Of a stretch of DNA of 43,907 bases, positions 29,902 to 37,248 are shown one piece after another. Position 1 is the first letter of the stretch. The number at the start of each line of letters is the position of its first letter. Below the pieces are notes generated by a model. That model was not told the origin of the DNA. It saw nothing but the letters and a program-made list of their open reading frames with translations, and ran no database searches. The position numbers and the translations under genes are program-made. Origin of the DNA: a virus; IMG/VR virus record IMGVR_UViG_3300036852_000352, positions 1 through 43,907 of that record; one strand, given 5' to 3'.

Positions 29902-31338
29902 TCAGTAGGTAATCGACCGGACACGGGGGCGGCTCTTCAGGTCACGGAAAGCGACCATGTAGCGCATGGCATCGGCGCCGTGATCATCTTCTTTGACGGG
30001 ATGCTCCTTCGGGGGCTTGCCGTTGTTCTGGGCGACGGCCGTACCCCGGTCCCAGATGTAGCCGACGATCTCGTCCAGGGTGCAGGTCGGCTTCTTCTTG
30101 TCGGCCAGCGCCTTGTCCCGCTGGACGATGGCGTCCTGGCACAGGTACAGGCGCGGCTTGCCGTCCACTTCGTTGATCTTCAGGCGCTTCTTCACCGCCT
30201 GGATCCCGTCCTCCACGGACTTCTTCGCCGCGACGGTGGACATGCCCAGCTCGCGTTCCAGTACCGCCCGGCCCTCCGCGTCGTGATCGCAGATGATCGC
30301 CCTCGGACGCGGCTCGCGCCGCAGGTTCATCGCCTCCTTGATCTTCGGCGCCATCTCGTCCACGGTGATCTTCGTCTGGTACAGCTCCTTGTACAGGTAC
30401 AGCCGCCCGTCCTCGTCCTCCGCCCAGAACTGCACCACCATCGGATTGGTGTAGCCGAAGTCGACGGTGATGTACCGCGTCCACGACACCGGCGGAACGG
30501 ACATGTGCTTGTAGAGGTGGACGTCCGGATTCCACTCCTCGTACACCAGGCCCTCGGCAGCACACCAGATGCCCTTGCGGAGCCGGTTGTACCGGACCCC
30601 CGTCAGGGCATCCAGCTTGCCCATGTAGGACATGCCGCCCGGCGTCAGCTTCCCCGTCTTCGGGTCGAACAGCGTCGGATTGTCCTCGTGCCGGGACCGG
30701 ATCATGTGGGTCTTGCCGGTGTCGCAGCGGACCTTCAGCCAGTGCGTCGGCACATCCGGGTTCGCGTCGGCCATCAGCTGCTGAAAAGAGACCTTCCCGT
30801 TACGCAGACGGGTCGTAATCGCCTCCCAGTCGTTCTCCGTCAGCTCCGTAGCCTCCTGGACATACACACAGTCGTACTCCGAAGACATGATCTTCATGGA
30901 CTTGTCCATGCCGCCCACGGTGATCGTGGACCCGTTCTTGTACCGGTAAGACGCCGCCTCCTTCGGCGACCCCCCGAACCAGCGGATCTCGTTCATCGCC
31001 AGATGCTCTTTCGCGACATGCTGTTCGAAGGTCACCAGAGCCGTCGACCCCAGAGAAGCAAGAGTCTTACGGACAATCAGCCCGCGCATCCCCGGATTCA
31101 GCAACGCCATCGAATGCAGCTTCTCCAGACACGCCCTCGACTTCCCCGTGCCAGCAGGACCGGCGAACAAAACCTCATCCCCCCGGTACCGGAACAACTC
31201 CACACACGTCCCATGCGGCTGATACCGGTGCACCGAACCGCCCGGCTTCAGCTTCGCCTGACGCCTCGCCTCCGCCCTCGCCGCATCACCCCGGGCAATC
31301 GCCTCTGCCACCAGCTGATCGGCGTCCATCGCCGTCAC
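29902..31338 (-). CDS. Terminase large subunit
   Basis: 478-aa DNA packaging motor. The N-terminal ATPase has Walker A GPAGTGKS (60-67) and Walker B CVYVQEAT with the acidic pair near 162. The C-terminal RNase-H-like nuclease carries TVDFGYTNP, ICDHDAEG and DDHGADAMRY, the three acidic clusters that bind metal. It cuts and pumps DNA into the head with the portal. GTG overlaps the small-subunit stop by 4 bp. Terminase type cannot tell cos from headful without more data. Confidence 0.94.
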   Translation of the reverse strand: MTAMDADQLVAEAIARGDAARAEARRQAKLKPGGSVHRYQPHGTCVELFRYRGDEVLFAGPAGTGKSRACLEKLHSMALLNPGMRGLIVRKTLASLGSTALVTFEQHVAKEHLAMNEIRWFGGSPKEAASYRYKNGSTITVGGMDKSMKIMSSEYDCVYVQEATELTENDWEAITTRLRNGKVSFQQLMADANPDVPTHWLKVRCDTGKTHMIRSRHEDNPTLFDPKTGKLTPGGMSYMGKLDALTGVRYNRLRKGIWCAAEGLVYEEWNPDVHLYKHMSVPPVSWTRYITVDFGYTNPMVVQFWAEDEDGRLYLYKELYQTKITVDEMAPKIKEAMNLRREPRPRAIICDHDAEGRAVLERELGMSTVAAKKSVEDGIQAVKKRLKINEVDGKPRLYLCQDAIVQRDKALADKKKPTCTLDEIVGYIWDRGTAVAQNNGKPPKEHPVKEDDHGADAMRYMVAFRDLKSRPRVRSITY

Positions 31339-31844
31339 TGGAGATCGTCCAGCGGAATCCCAACCACCTGATACGTGACCGTCTCACTCGACACATTCAC
31401 CTGCGTACGCGCCGGAAGCTGGCCCAGCTCCTCCGCAACCGCCTTCAAGATGCTCACCAGGACCTCCTGATTCCTCGGAGAAGTCCCGTCAGCCATCTTC
31501 TCCGCAGCCTGCTGATACTCCCGAATCCGGTTGATCTTCTGCGCCACCCACACCCCGGCATACTCGTCCGCCAGGTTGTTCCGCACCTCCTCGATCTCCA
31601 TCGCATGCCGCTTCTTGAACGCCGAAATCGACGTCGTAGAAACCCCGTACTGAGCGGCCAGGACCGCACCGGACTTCTCACCGATCGCGAAATCCCGCAC
31701 CAGCCGGTGCCTCACCCACCCTCGCTCCAGATGATTACGCCGAGCCGGAAGCCCGTCAGCCCTCCTGGGCGTCAAAGTCTTCGCCGACTCCGACGCCCCG
31801 AACCCGTCGCCGTCACCCGGCTGCCTCACCACCACATCAGCCAT
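31335..31844 (-). CDS. Terminase small subunit
   Basis: 169-aa protein. Helix-turn-helix-like core (VRDFAIGEKSGAVLAAQYGVS shown in part: SGAVLAAQYGVSTTSISAFKK), a helical oligomerisation segment (RIREYQQAAEKMADG, LVSILKAVAEELGQL) and a C-terminal beta tail. It binds the packaging site and loads the large subunit. ATG 31844 is chosen for its 9-bp distance from GGGAGG; GTG 31853 is too close. First gene of the leftward structural operon. Confidence 0.88.
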   Translation of the reverse strand: MADVVVRQPGDGDGFGASESAKTLTPRRADGLPARRNHLERGWVRHRLVRDFAIGEKSGAVLAAQYGVSTTSISAFKKRHAMEIEEVRNNLADEYAGVWVAQKINRIREYQQAAEKMADGTSPRNQEVLVSILKAVAEELGQLPARTQVNVSSETVTYQVVGIPLDDLQ

Positions 31845-32196
31845 CAGCCACACCTCCCGGTACCACCTGAAAGTAATACATTTCGAATTGAGCTATCTAC
31901 CCTAAATTGGAACGTCCGCCCGCCGGGGGGCATTTGCAGGGAGCTTTGCAGAAGCGAATACGGACATTGATGACACATTCCCCATATCCCCTTATATGCA
32001 TATATAGGCACTATGACCTGGCATTGCACCGCATACCATGACGCATGCACCTATATGCATTCATTTGCACTGGCAATGGGGATTCGCTAATGCAAAGCGC
32101 AGCCTTTGCCTTCCCTTTACCCACCCCCACCCACCCATGCACTACACTAAGGGTATACCAAGAAGGAGCACCGGAAAGGGGGAGGGAGAAGCGCCC
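31845..32196. promoter_or_regulatory. Divergent AT-rich control region
   Basis: Non-coding 352 bp between the leftward terminase operon and the rightward gene at 32197. It is much more AT-rich than the rest, holds a perfect 12-bp palindrome TATATGCATATA (31993-32004) and nine TGCA tetranucleotides between 31930 and 32145, roughly ten times the chance rate. GGTATACC (32152-32159) lies 38 bp before ATG 32197 and is shared with 35054. No open frame with a ribosome site is convincing. Likely promoters and operators for both directions, possibly a packaging or second origin site. Confidence 0.65.
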
Positions 32197-32292
32197 ATGA
32201 AGGACACCACACCCAGTGCCACACCCGGGTACGTGACCCCATGGGCGTACTCACTCCCACCCTCACGGCCCACCCCACAGGAGCCCTCGTGA
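32197..32292 (+). CDS. Short Pro/Thr-rich leader peptide
   Basis: 31 aa (KDTTPSATPGYVTPWAYSLP). GGGAGGGAG 8-16 bp upstream is a good ribosome site. Stop overlaps the next GTG, so it may couple translation. Little else supports it. Confidence 0.4.
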   Translation: MKDTTPSATPGYVTPWAYSLPPSRPTPQEPS

Positions 32293-32585
32293 AGACCGTC
32301 ACCCTCCCCGCCCTCGACAACGACACCGCCAAAGCCCTCAGCATCATCGGCAAAACCGTCACCATCAACGGCACCCGCCAGGGACGGGCCATCCACATCG
32401 AGGGTCACGACTGGGCCCTCTCCGTAGGTGACGACGGATCGGTCACCTACGTCCGCGACGCTGTCACCCTTCCCGCCCTGGAAGAGCCCCAGGTTTTGTT
32501 CCGGTGGGTCCAGGAAGACGGCACCACCAACCACGGCTGGACGGCTTTGTCCGAGGTCAGGAGGGGTGTCTGCGTCCGAAAGTAG
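32289..32585 (+). CDS. Hypothetical beta-rich protein
   Basis: 98-aa protein of alternating strands: KTVTLPALDNDTAKALSII, VTINGTRQGRAIHIEGHDWAL, VTYVRDAVTLPALEEPQ, FRWVQEDGTTNHGW. VTLPALxx occurs twice, so it may be two related half-domains. GTG overlaps the leader stop. Not recognised. Confidence 0.6.
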   Translation: MKTVTLPALDNDTAKALSIIGKTVTINGTRQGRAIHIEGHDWALSVGDDGSVTYVRDAVTLPALEEPQVLFRWVQEDGTTNHGWTALSEVRRGVCVRK

Positions 32586-32606
32586 GGCCGTCAAGTTTGT
32601 TTCGCC

Positions 32607-32662
32607 GCCTTTCCTCTGGTGGGCCCACGCGGGTGGGGCCGGTTCGATTCCGGCGTGAGGCA
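32607..32662 (+). other. tRNA-like T-arm with acceptor strand
   Basis: 32638-32654 is a perfect T-arm (GCCGG-TTCGATT-CCGGC). The following GTGAGGC plus A pairs 6 of 7 with GCCTTTC at 32607-32613. Only 24 nt lie between, too few for D- and anticodon arms, and a GTGGGCCCAC palindrome fills that space. It is a tRNA remnant, a mini-tRNA or a copied host tRNA 3' end. Confidence 0.45.
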
Positions 32663-32700
32663 CCCAGTGTAGTTGCAGTTGCTTACAGGAAGGAAGCTTC

Positions 32701-33075
32701 ATGATCTACGCGTTCGTCACCTGCACCCGGGTGAAGTGGGAACAGGACGAGGACGGGAACACGTTCGAAGATCCGGTCGTGGAGGACGGGTGGGTTGACC
32801 GTCGGCGGTCTCAGTTCGAGCTGTACGAGAACCGCAATGACGTCCCTCCGTTCCTGAGGATGGATGAGGACGACCCGCACCTGATGGAGGATGTCCAGGA
32901 GGTTCTGGACTGGCTGGGCACGAACGAGGGTGACGAGAACGGCACTTTCTACGCCAGCCAGTCGTATCAGCCGTTCGATCAGGACTGGTCCTACTCCTAC
33001 GCCGTGCACTTCACCCGGAAGTTCCTGGGCCCGAAGGACTGGGTTGAGGAGGTGTGGATTCCCCCTCATTGCTGA
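32701..33075 (+). CDS. Acidic hypothetical protein
   Basis: 124-aa, strongly acidic protein (EQDEDGNTFEDPVVEDGW, RMDEDDPHLMEDVQEVLDWL) with a beta-like end (WSYSYAVHFTRKF, VEEVWIPPHC). GGAAGGAAG upstream of ATG. The charge pattern resembles DNA-mimic proteins, but no family is recognised. Confidence 0.6.
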   Translation: MIYAFVTCTRVKWEQDEDGNTFEDPVVEDGWVDRRRSQFELYENRNDVPPFLRMDEDDPHLMEDVQEVLDWLGTNEGDENGTFYASQSYQPFDQDWSYSYAVHFTRKFLGPKDWVEEVWIPPHC

Positions 33076-33142
33076 TCTTCCGGCCGGTCTTCTGTCCAGC
33101 CCTTCGGGGCTGTGGCAGTGGATCTACCGGAAGGAGTGGTGG

Positions 33143-33418
33143 ATGCCCGAGTGGGGCGACAAGGTCCGCATGTCCGTCAAGCACATCTGTTCTTCGGATG
33201 CGGGAGTGGGGACGTACGCGGTCCAGACGGACTGGGAGGACTCGTTCAACGGTCTGATGAGGTTCCGCGCGCATCTGTCCGGGACTCATGGGGGTGAGGC
33301 CCCTGTGATCAGCAAGAGGGTCCACGGGGACACTTTCCGCTTCTCGTGGGAGACGTTGTATCCGCACGGGACTCGTATTACCGACACGCTGTTTGTCGCT
33401 GTCAAGGAGTGGAATTGA
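33143..33418 (+). CDS. Hypothetical protein
   Basis: 91-aa protein (PEWGDKVRMSVKHICSSDAG, YAVQTDWEDSFNGLMRFRAHL, FRFSWETLYPHGTRITDTLFV). ATG 33143 with GGAAGGAG upstream is preferred; the frame is open further 5' but without a ribosome site. Overlaps the next ATG. Not recognised. Confidence 0.6.
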   Translation: MPEWGDKVRMSVKHICSSDAGVGTYAVQTDWEDSFNGLMRFRAHLSGTHGGEAPVISKRVHGDTFRFSWETLYPHGTRITDTLFVAVKEWN

Positions 33419-33603
33419 TGAGGATCACACCCGCGATGATCCAGGCGCTGACCACTCTGCGGAAGTCGACTGACCCGGTGGCATTGAAGCGCGCCACCGA
33501 CGTCCTCGACAACGCGGGGGTGTTCGCCGAGATTGACGAGGCGACCGGCTACGAGGTGGGTGGGTATTTCGACCTGACCACCGGGCGGATCATCGAGCTT
33601 TAG
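33418..33603 (+). CDS. Hypothetical protein
   Basis: 61-aa protein starting at TGATG. Helical first half (MIQALTTLRKSTDPVALKR), beta-like second half (AGVFAEIDEATGYEVGGYFDL). Not recognised. Confidence 0.55.
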   Translation: MRITPAMIQALTTLRKSTDPVALKRATDVLDNAGVFAEIDEATGYEVGGYFDLTTGRIIEL

Positions 33604-33613
33604 GGGGAGTGGT

Positions 33614-33805
33614 ATGCACGAGAACTGCATCGCTGGGTGGCTGGTTTTCGTCCAGTGGCGTGACGAGGACGGGTACTGGACTCCGCCGGTCACGACGGGG
33701 GATGTGTTCACCGCCAGGTCGCAGGCCGTCAGGAATGTGGATGCGCTGCAAAGCCGGGGGCAGGATGCCTGGCTGAAGGAAGTCACTGTTCACCGGCATA
33801 TCTGA
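33614..33805 (+). CDS. Hypothetical protein
   Basis: 63-aa protein (ENCIAGWLVFVQWRDEDGYW, GDVFTARSQAVRNVDALQSR). GGGGGAG ten bases upstream. It is the last gene before the long structured non-coding stretch. Not recognised. Confidence 0.55.
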   Translation: MHENCIAGWLVFVQWRDEDGYWTPPVTTGDVFTARSQAVRNVDALQSRGQDAWLKEVTVHRHI

Positions 33806-34072
33806 GGTATCAGTCCCGGTCCGGTCTCCACGGACGTAGCTGCAAAGGCAGACTGGGACACTAGCCCGCACGGCAAACCGAGGCACGGTAACGGTGACAG
33901 GGGTTCCCTCACTCCCGTTGCGTGAGGCTGAGGCGATGGCATAGGGAGACCCTCACTGCCGTCGTGATTCCGGGTGAATCGCGGATAGACGCTTAGCTCA
34001 AAGGGCGGCCCTCACTGGACGTGGTCCATAGCCACGGTGCGCACGCGATGACAAATCAAGAGAGGAGTAGCT
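33806..34072 (+). ncRNA. Structured non-coding region upstream of FtsK-like gene
   Basis: 267 bp without a credible frame. GTCCC/GGGAC (33813-33817, 33855-33859) encloses two hairpins, GTCCG/CGGAC (33819-33835) and CTGC/GCAG (33840-33851), a three-way junction. More stems follow: CCTCAC/GTGAGG (33907-33927), GATTC/GAATC (33966-33980) and TGGAC/GTCCA (34016-34028). CCCTCACT occurs three times, at 33906, 33950 and 34009. It could be an RNA leader, a DNA-transfer or loading site for the translocase, or a second origin. Confidence 0.5.
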
Positions 34073-34987
34073 ATGGAATTCATGAGCAGTCCTAATCCGT
34101 ATTCGGGTCTGGGCGGCAAATCGTCCGATATACCGGATTTCGCGGATTTCGCTGATGCGCCTGCGTCTGACGCTTGCAATGTCACGCTCGGTGTGGGGCC
34201 GGAAGGCCCTGTGTCGGTCGATCTGGATGCCGAGTCGCCTCACATCCTGGTGAATGCCCCGACTGGCATGGGCAAGTCGGCTGTGGCCCGTTCTGTGGCC
34301 GTCCAGGGGTTGTGCCGGGGTGACCTGGTGGTGTTCCTGGACGTGAAGATGCACAGCCACCGGTGGGCGCGTGACCTGGCTCCGTTGACTTTCTATGCGG
34401 ACACGGACGCAACTGTGGGTGCGGCTCTGGTCAATCTTGGCCGGGAGTTGCACCGCAGGAATCAGGTGGTGCGCGACTTTGACGGCGATATCGAGGATGC
34501 CCTCGTGGGGCCTCGGATCATCGTGGTTTTTGAGGAGACGAACGCGACACTGACGCATTTGGCGGCGCTGGACAAGACGGTCGCTTCGGGCGGCTACAAG
34601 GCCATGGATGCGTTCCGTGACCTGATGTTCATGGGGCGGGCGGTGAAGATGCACGTGGTGGCTTTCGCCCAGCTTGCTTCGTACCGCTCGGGCCTGAGTG
34701 CTGACCTGATCGAGAATTTCGGCACGAAGGTTCTGATCAGTGCGTCTCAGAAGGCCTGGAAGTGGCTGGTGCCGGAGTGCGGCACTTATCGCTCCACTCC
34801 GGAGATCGATGGCCGTGCCCTGGTGTGCAGGGGTAACCGGGCGCGCGAGACGCAGCTCCTGTGGGTCGAGGAGGAGGATGCTCCGGCTCTTGTTCTGGCT
34901 TCTCTTCCGGCTCAGCAGAGGGCGCGCGAGCTGTCTGGCACCCGGGCAAATCTGCCTTCGGTGTGGCGGCAGGCGATCAGCAGGTGA
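34073..34987 (+). CDS. FtsK/TraB-like DNA translocase ATPase
   Basis: 304-aa P-loop ATPase of the FtsK/HerA kind. Walker A is APTGMGKS (62-69), followed by LVVFLDVKMHSHRWARDL. The acidic Walker B is IIVVFEETN near residue 150. Later come FRDLMFMGRAVKMHVVAFAQ and NFGTKVLISAS, as in FtsK/Tra motors. It has no membrane segment and no gamma domain, and is about half the length of chromosomal FtsK, closer to the motor core of Streptomyces plasmid transfer proteins. It probably moves along or pumps double-stranded DNA. ATG has AGAGGAG upstream. The structured region before it carries 8-bp repeats that might be its recognition site (inference). Confidence 0.78.
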   Translation: MEFMSSPNPYSGLGGKSSDIPDFADFADAPASDACNVTLGVGPEGPVSVDLDAESPHILVNAPTGMGKSAVARSVAVQGLCRGDLVVFLDVKMHSHRWARDLAPLTFYADTDATVGAALVNLGRELHRRNQVVRDFDGDIEDALVGPRIIVVFEETNATLTHLAALDKTVASGGYKAMDAFRDLMFMGRAVKMHVVAFAQLASYRSGLSADLIENFGTKVLISASQKAWKWLVPECGTYRSTPEIDGRALVCRGNRARETQLLWVEEEDAPALVLASLPAQQRARELSGTRANLPSVWRQAISR

Positions 34988-35092
34988 GCGGAGCCTCTCA
35001 GCCGTGAGGCTGGGCGGTTCCTCCCACCCTCTGGTTTAAGGTAACACTCAGAGGGTATACCCCAGGCAGAACAGATCACTACAGGAGGCGCT
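34988..35092 (+). promoter_or_regulatory. Terminator plus operator/promoter region
   Basis: AGCCTC/GAGGCT hairpin (34992-35011) just after the translocase stop, then a perfect 8-bp inverted repeat ACCCTCTG/CAGAGGGT (35026-35033, 35049-35056; 15-nt spacer) that runs into GGTATACC (35054-35061), 31 bp before GTG 35093. A regulated promoter is likely. Confidence 0.5.
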
Positions 35093-35464
35093 GTGAGCAA
35101 GTTCGATTCACCCCTGGCGGAAGAGCTGTTCGAATACACCCTGGACGGCTGCCACGACGAAGACCTCGGAGGCGAAGGCTTCGGCTGGTTCGCGCTGTTC
35201 CGCGAAGAGGGGACGATCCTTCACCAGGACTCGCAAGGCTTCGTGGGCGTGATCAGCCCCGAGGACGTCGACGCGGAGTGGACGGCGCTGTCGGACCGCT
35301 GGGGCTGGTTCCAGCTCACCCACCTGGACGAGTCCTGCAACGGCCTGTTCCTCATCCTGGACGCGGGCAGGCACTCGGGATGGGTCCCGGAGTCCGACGA
35401 AGTGGCCGCCCACATCAACGGATGCCCGAAGTGCCAGGCGCTCGGCAACTGCCTGGAGGCCTGA
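35093..35464 (+). CDS. Acidic hypothetical protein
   Basis: 123-aa acidic protein (EELFEYTLDGCHDEDLGGEG, SPEDVDAEWTALSDRWGWFQL, ESDEVAAHINGCPKCQALGN). CPKCQ with an earlier Cys suggests metal binding. TACAGGAGG upstream of GTG is a strong ribosome site. It heads a new transcript after the operator region. Not recognised. Confidence 0.6.
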   Translation: MSKFDSPLAEELFEYTLDGCHDEDLGGEGFGWFALFREEGTILHQDSQGFVGVISPEDVDAEWTALSDRWGWFQLTHLDESCNGLFLILDAGRHSGWVPESDEVAAHINGCPKCQALGNCLEA

Positions 35465-35474
35465 GAGAGGCATC

Positions 35475-35501
35475 CCATGCCGGTACGAGTGACCGGCATG
35501 G
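35475..35501 (+). terminator. Perfect hairpin after 35093 gene
   Basis: 10-bp stem CCATGCCGGT/ACCGGCATGG with a 7-nt loop (35475-35501), starting 11 bp after the stop and 36 bp before the next GTG. Terminator or mRNA stabiliser. Confidence 0.6.
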
Positions 35502-35536
35502 TCTTGTCCCGTCAGCCCACTCCTTGAGGAGAGACC

Positions 35537-35977
35537 GTGAATTCGGTGTACGAGATCAGCAAGGCCAACCGCGAGAACGGGGGGACCTGGTTCAGTCTCG
35601 CGGAGATGCGGATTTTCGACCGCCGTATCAGCGAGAAGGTGTATCCCACCCCCGAGGGCACCTACTTCGTGTCCTCGGAGCGCTACGGTGAGGGTTCCGT
35701 CCGGCGCTTCTCCGTACGCCTGGCGCTGCCCTCGGGGGGGATCTCCACGGCGGGTGAGCTGGGGGTCTTCAAGACCCTGGTGTCCGCCCAGCGGGCTGCG
35801 GCCCGTCTGGCCCAGAAGGCTTCGGTCACGGGTGACGGTGACGCCGAGTGGCTGAAGTCCGTCCCGCGCGAGAAGACCGCCGACGAGGTGGAGGCTGCCG
35901 AGCAGCTGAGGAGCGGGCTGAGGGGCCCGTACGTCCCGCATCACCACCACGCCTACCACAGCGAATCGAGGCACTGA
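35537..35977 (+). CDS. Hypothetical protein
   Basis: 146-aa protein. Beta-rich first half (RRFSVRLALPSGGISTAGEL), then a helical stretch (TLVSAQRAAARLAQKAS) and a His-rich end (PHHHHAYHSESRH). GTG with GAGGAGAG upstream. The histidine cluster might bind metal. Not recognised. Confidence 0.6.
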   Translation: MNSVYEISKANRENGGTWFSLAEMRIFDRRISEKVYPTPEGTYFVSSERYGEGSVRRFSVRLALPSGGISTAGELGVFKTLVSAQRAAARLAQKASVTGDGDAEWLKSVPREKTADEVEAAEQLRSGLRGPYVPHHHHAYHSESRH

Positions 35978-35978
35978 G

Positions 35979-36158
35979 ATGGACGCGTTCCTGGGTCTGC
36001 TTGTCACGGTCGGCTTCCTGGCCGTCCTGTCCTCCGCCCCTGCCGGGCTTCTCGCCCGTCCGTGCCGTTGCGGGAACAGCTTTCGCGGGCAGGGGATGGC
36101 TCGCAATCCGAAGTGCCCCGTCCACGGTTCCGCCCAGTACAGGAGGGTTCAGCGATGA
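35979..36158 (+). CDS. Membrane-anchored CRCG protein
   Basis: 59-aa protein: one N-terminal transmembrane helix (FLGLLVTVGFLAVLSSAPAG), then RPCRCGNSFRG and KCPVHG, a C-x-C ... C-x2-H metal site. Frequently seen in Streptomyces phages next to the following gene. Stop overlaps the next ATG. Confidence 0.6.
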   Translation: MDAFLGLLVTVGFLAVLSSAPAGLLARPCRCGNSFRGQGMARNPKCPVHGSAQYRRVQR

Positions 36159-36334
36159 TCCGTATCGGTGAGGTTCACTGCCACGGGTGCGGTGACGCGT
36201 TCGAACCGGAGGGGATTCCCTCGTTCGACGGGCCGAACTGGTGCTCTGACGAGTGCGAGACCCGGTGGGCGGTCCGGGAGTCGGAGGACGAGGCGTACTG
36301 GATGGCCCGTAACGGGGGCGCGTCCGTCTGGTAA
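36155..36334 (+). CDS. Small zinc-finger protein
   Basis: 59-aa protein with CHGCGDAFEPEG, NWCSDECETRW: a four-Cys ribbon (C9, C12 and the WCSDEC pair). ATGA overlap. Last gene before a two-way terminator. Confidence 0.6.
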   Translation: MIRIGEVHCHGCGDAFEPEGIPSFDGPNWCSDECETRWAVRESEDEAYWMARNGGASVW

Positions 36335-36344
36335 GGCGCGGCCG

Positions 36345-36376
36345 GAAGCCCCCACCCCCCAAAGGGTGGGGGCTTC
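36345..36376. terminator. Bidirectional terminator between convergent genes
   Basis: 13-bp stem GAAGCCCCCACCC/GGGTGGGGGCTTC, 6-nt loop, TTC after it. Separates the rightward accessory genes from leftward genes starting at 36622. Confidence 0.88.
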
Positions 36377-36406
36377 TTCATGCTTGGCGGCTGTCGCACC
36401 AGCAGT

Positions 36407-36622
36407 TCATCGGGTCCAGTTTCCGGGCCGGTGCCATACGCCTTCGGTGAGGACCAGTCCGGCGTCAGCGGGGTCGGTGCAACGTCGGTCGATGCCGAAG
36501 TCTCCGCGCCGGTGGAGGTTGCCAGCGCTGGTACCGCTGAAGGTTTCGTGGCAGGCGGGGCAGTGCTCTTTCCGGAGTCCGGTCCAGCTCTTGCCGCATT
36601 CGGGGTGGGTGATGGTGCTCAT
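36407..36622 (-). CDS. FDXHR-type zinc-finger protein
   Basis: 71-aa protein: HPECGKSWTGLRKEHCPACH, ETFSGTSAGNLHRRGDFGID, RRCTDP, GLVLTEGVWHRPG. Cys/His spacing and the TFSG-x-SA-x2-HR segment are those of a putative zinc-binding protein common in actinophages. ATG 36622 is used; the longer frame upstream is out of character with the rest. Confidence 0.72.
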   Translation of the reverse strand: MSTITHPECGKSWTGLRKEHCPACHETFSGTSAGNLHRRGDFGIDRRCTDPADAGLVLTEGVWHRPGNWTR

Positions 36623-36702
36623 GCTTGCCTCGTTTCGCTGTCGGGTAGGGCCCTGGACGCCCTGGGGATGGTTCCAGGTCGTCCAGGGCCACCCTAGCGG
36701 TT

Positions 36703-37248
36703 TCAGGCGCCGCACGCCTCGACGTGGTGCTTCCAGATCATGACTTCCCCGAGCTCGATGGACGCGAACGTCCCGTCGGCCATCGGTTCGCCGCATCCGT
36801 CGCACCCCGGCCCCTCAGAAACCGGCTTCGCCGCAGTGATGGCACCAGAGGGTTCCGTCGAGGGAGCCGAGGACAGGGTCCCAGGAGCCGCAGGCGGGTT
36901 CTGGGGAGCTTTTGGGGCCGGTCCGGGTGTCCCGGGACCCTTCACCCCCTGTGGGGCCCTCAGAGCGGCTCCTGTGGCTTCCGCCTTGCACCGGTGCTGC
37001 ACGACCACCATCGGCCGTTCGGACGGGTCGGGAATCCTCAGCCCTCCGAGGACGGCCGGTGAGGCGCTGGCGAACGTGGAGGGCCGCCCACTCAGGTAGT
37101 GGACCCGGTAGAGGTTCAGTCCGGCCAGGAGCGCGGCTCCTGCTGTCTGGGCGTCGAGGGGTGAGGCTTCACACCGGACGCGTACCCCCATGAAGTCGTC
37201 CACGAGGATCACACCGCCACATCCCTTGCAGGGTTCAACCTTGATCAT
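36703..37248 (-). CDS. Zinc-ribbon hypothetical protein with Pro/Ala linker
   Basis: 181-aa protein. N-terminal CKGCGGVILVDDFMGVRVRCE ribbon-like part, a helical stretch (SPLDAQTAGAALLAGLNLYR), a Pro/Ala/Gly-rich linker (about residues 100-140) and a C-terminal second ribbon (GCDGCGEPM, WKHHVEACGA). Its ATG lies only 20 bp from the iteron array, so its transcription may be linked to replication control. Not recognised. Confidence 0.62.
   Translation of the reverse strand: MIKVEPCKGCGGVILVDDFMGVRVRCEASPLDAQTAGAALLAGLNLYRVHYLSGRPSTFASASPAVLGGLRIPDPSERPMVVVQHRCKAEATGAALRAPQGVKGPGTPGPAPKAPQNPPAAPGTLSSAPSTEPSGAITAAKPVSEGPGCDGCGEPMADGTFASIELGEVMIWKHHVEACGA

Noticed and set aside
28192-31371. Long plus-strand frames opposite portal and terminase genes
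   Set aside because: The minus-strand products have full family motifs; the plus-strand frames are His/Arg/Leu-rich shadows.
32607-32662. attP site for integration into a host tRNA gene
   Set aside because: No integrase was recognised anywhere, and the anticodon-arm part expected in such a site does not fold; kept only as a tRNA-like piece.
32142-32702. Minus-strand frame with AGIEPAPP
   Set aside because: The same antisense T-arm artefact over 32638-32654; the rest shadows the gene at 32289.
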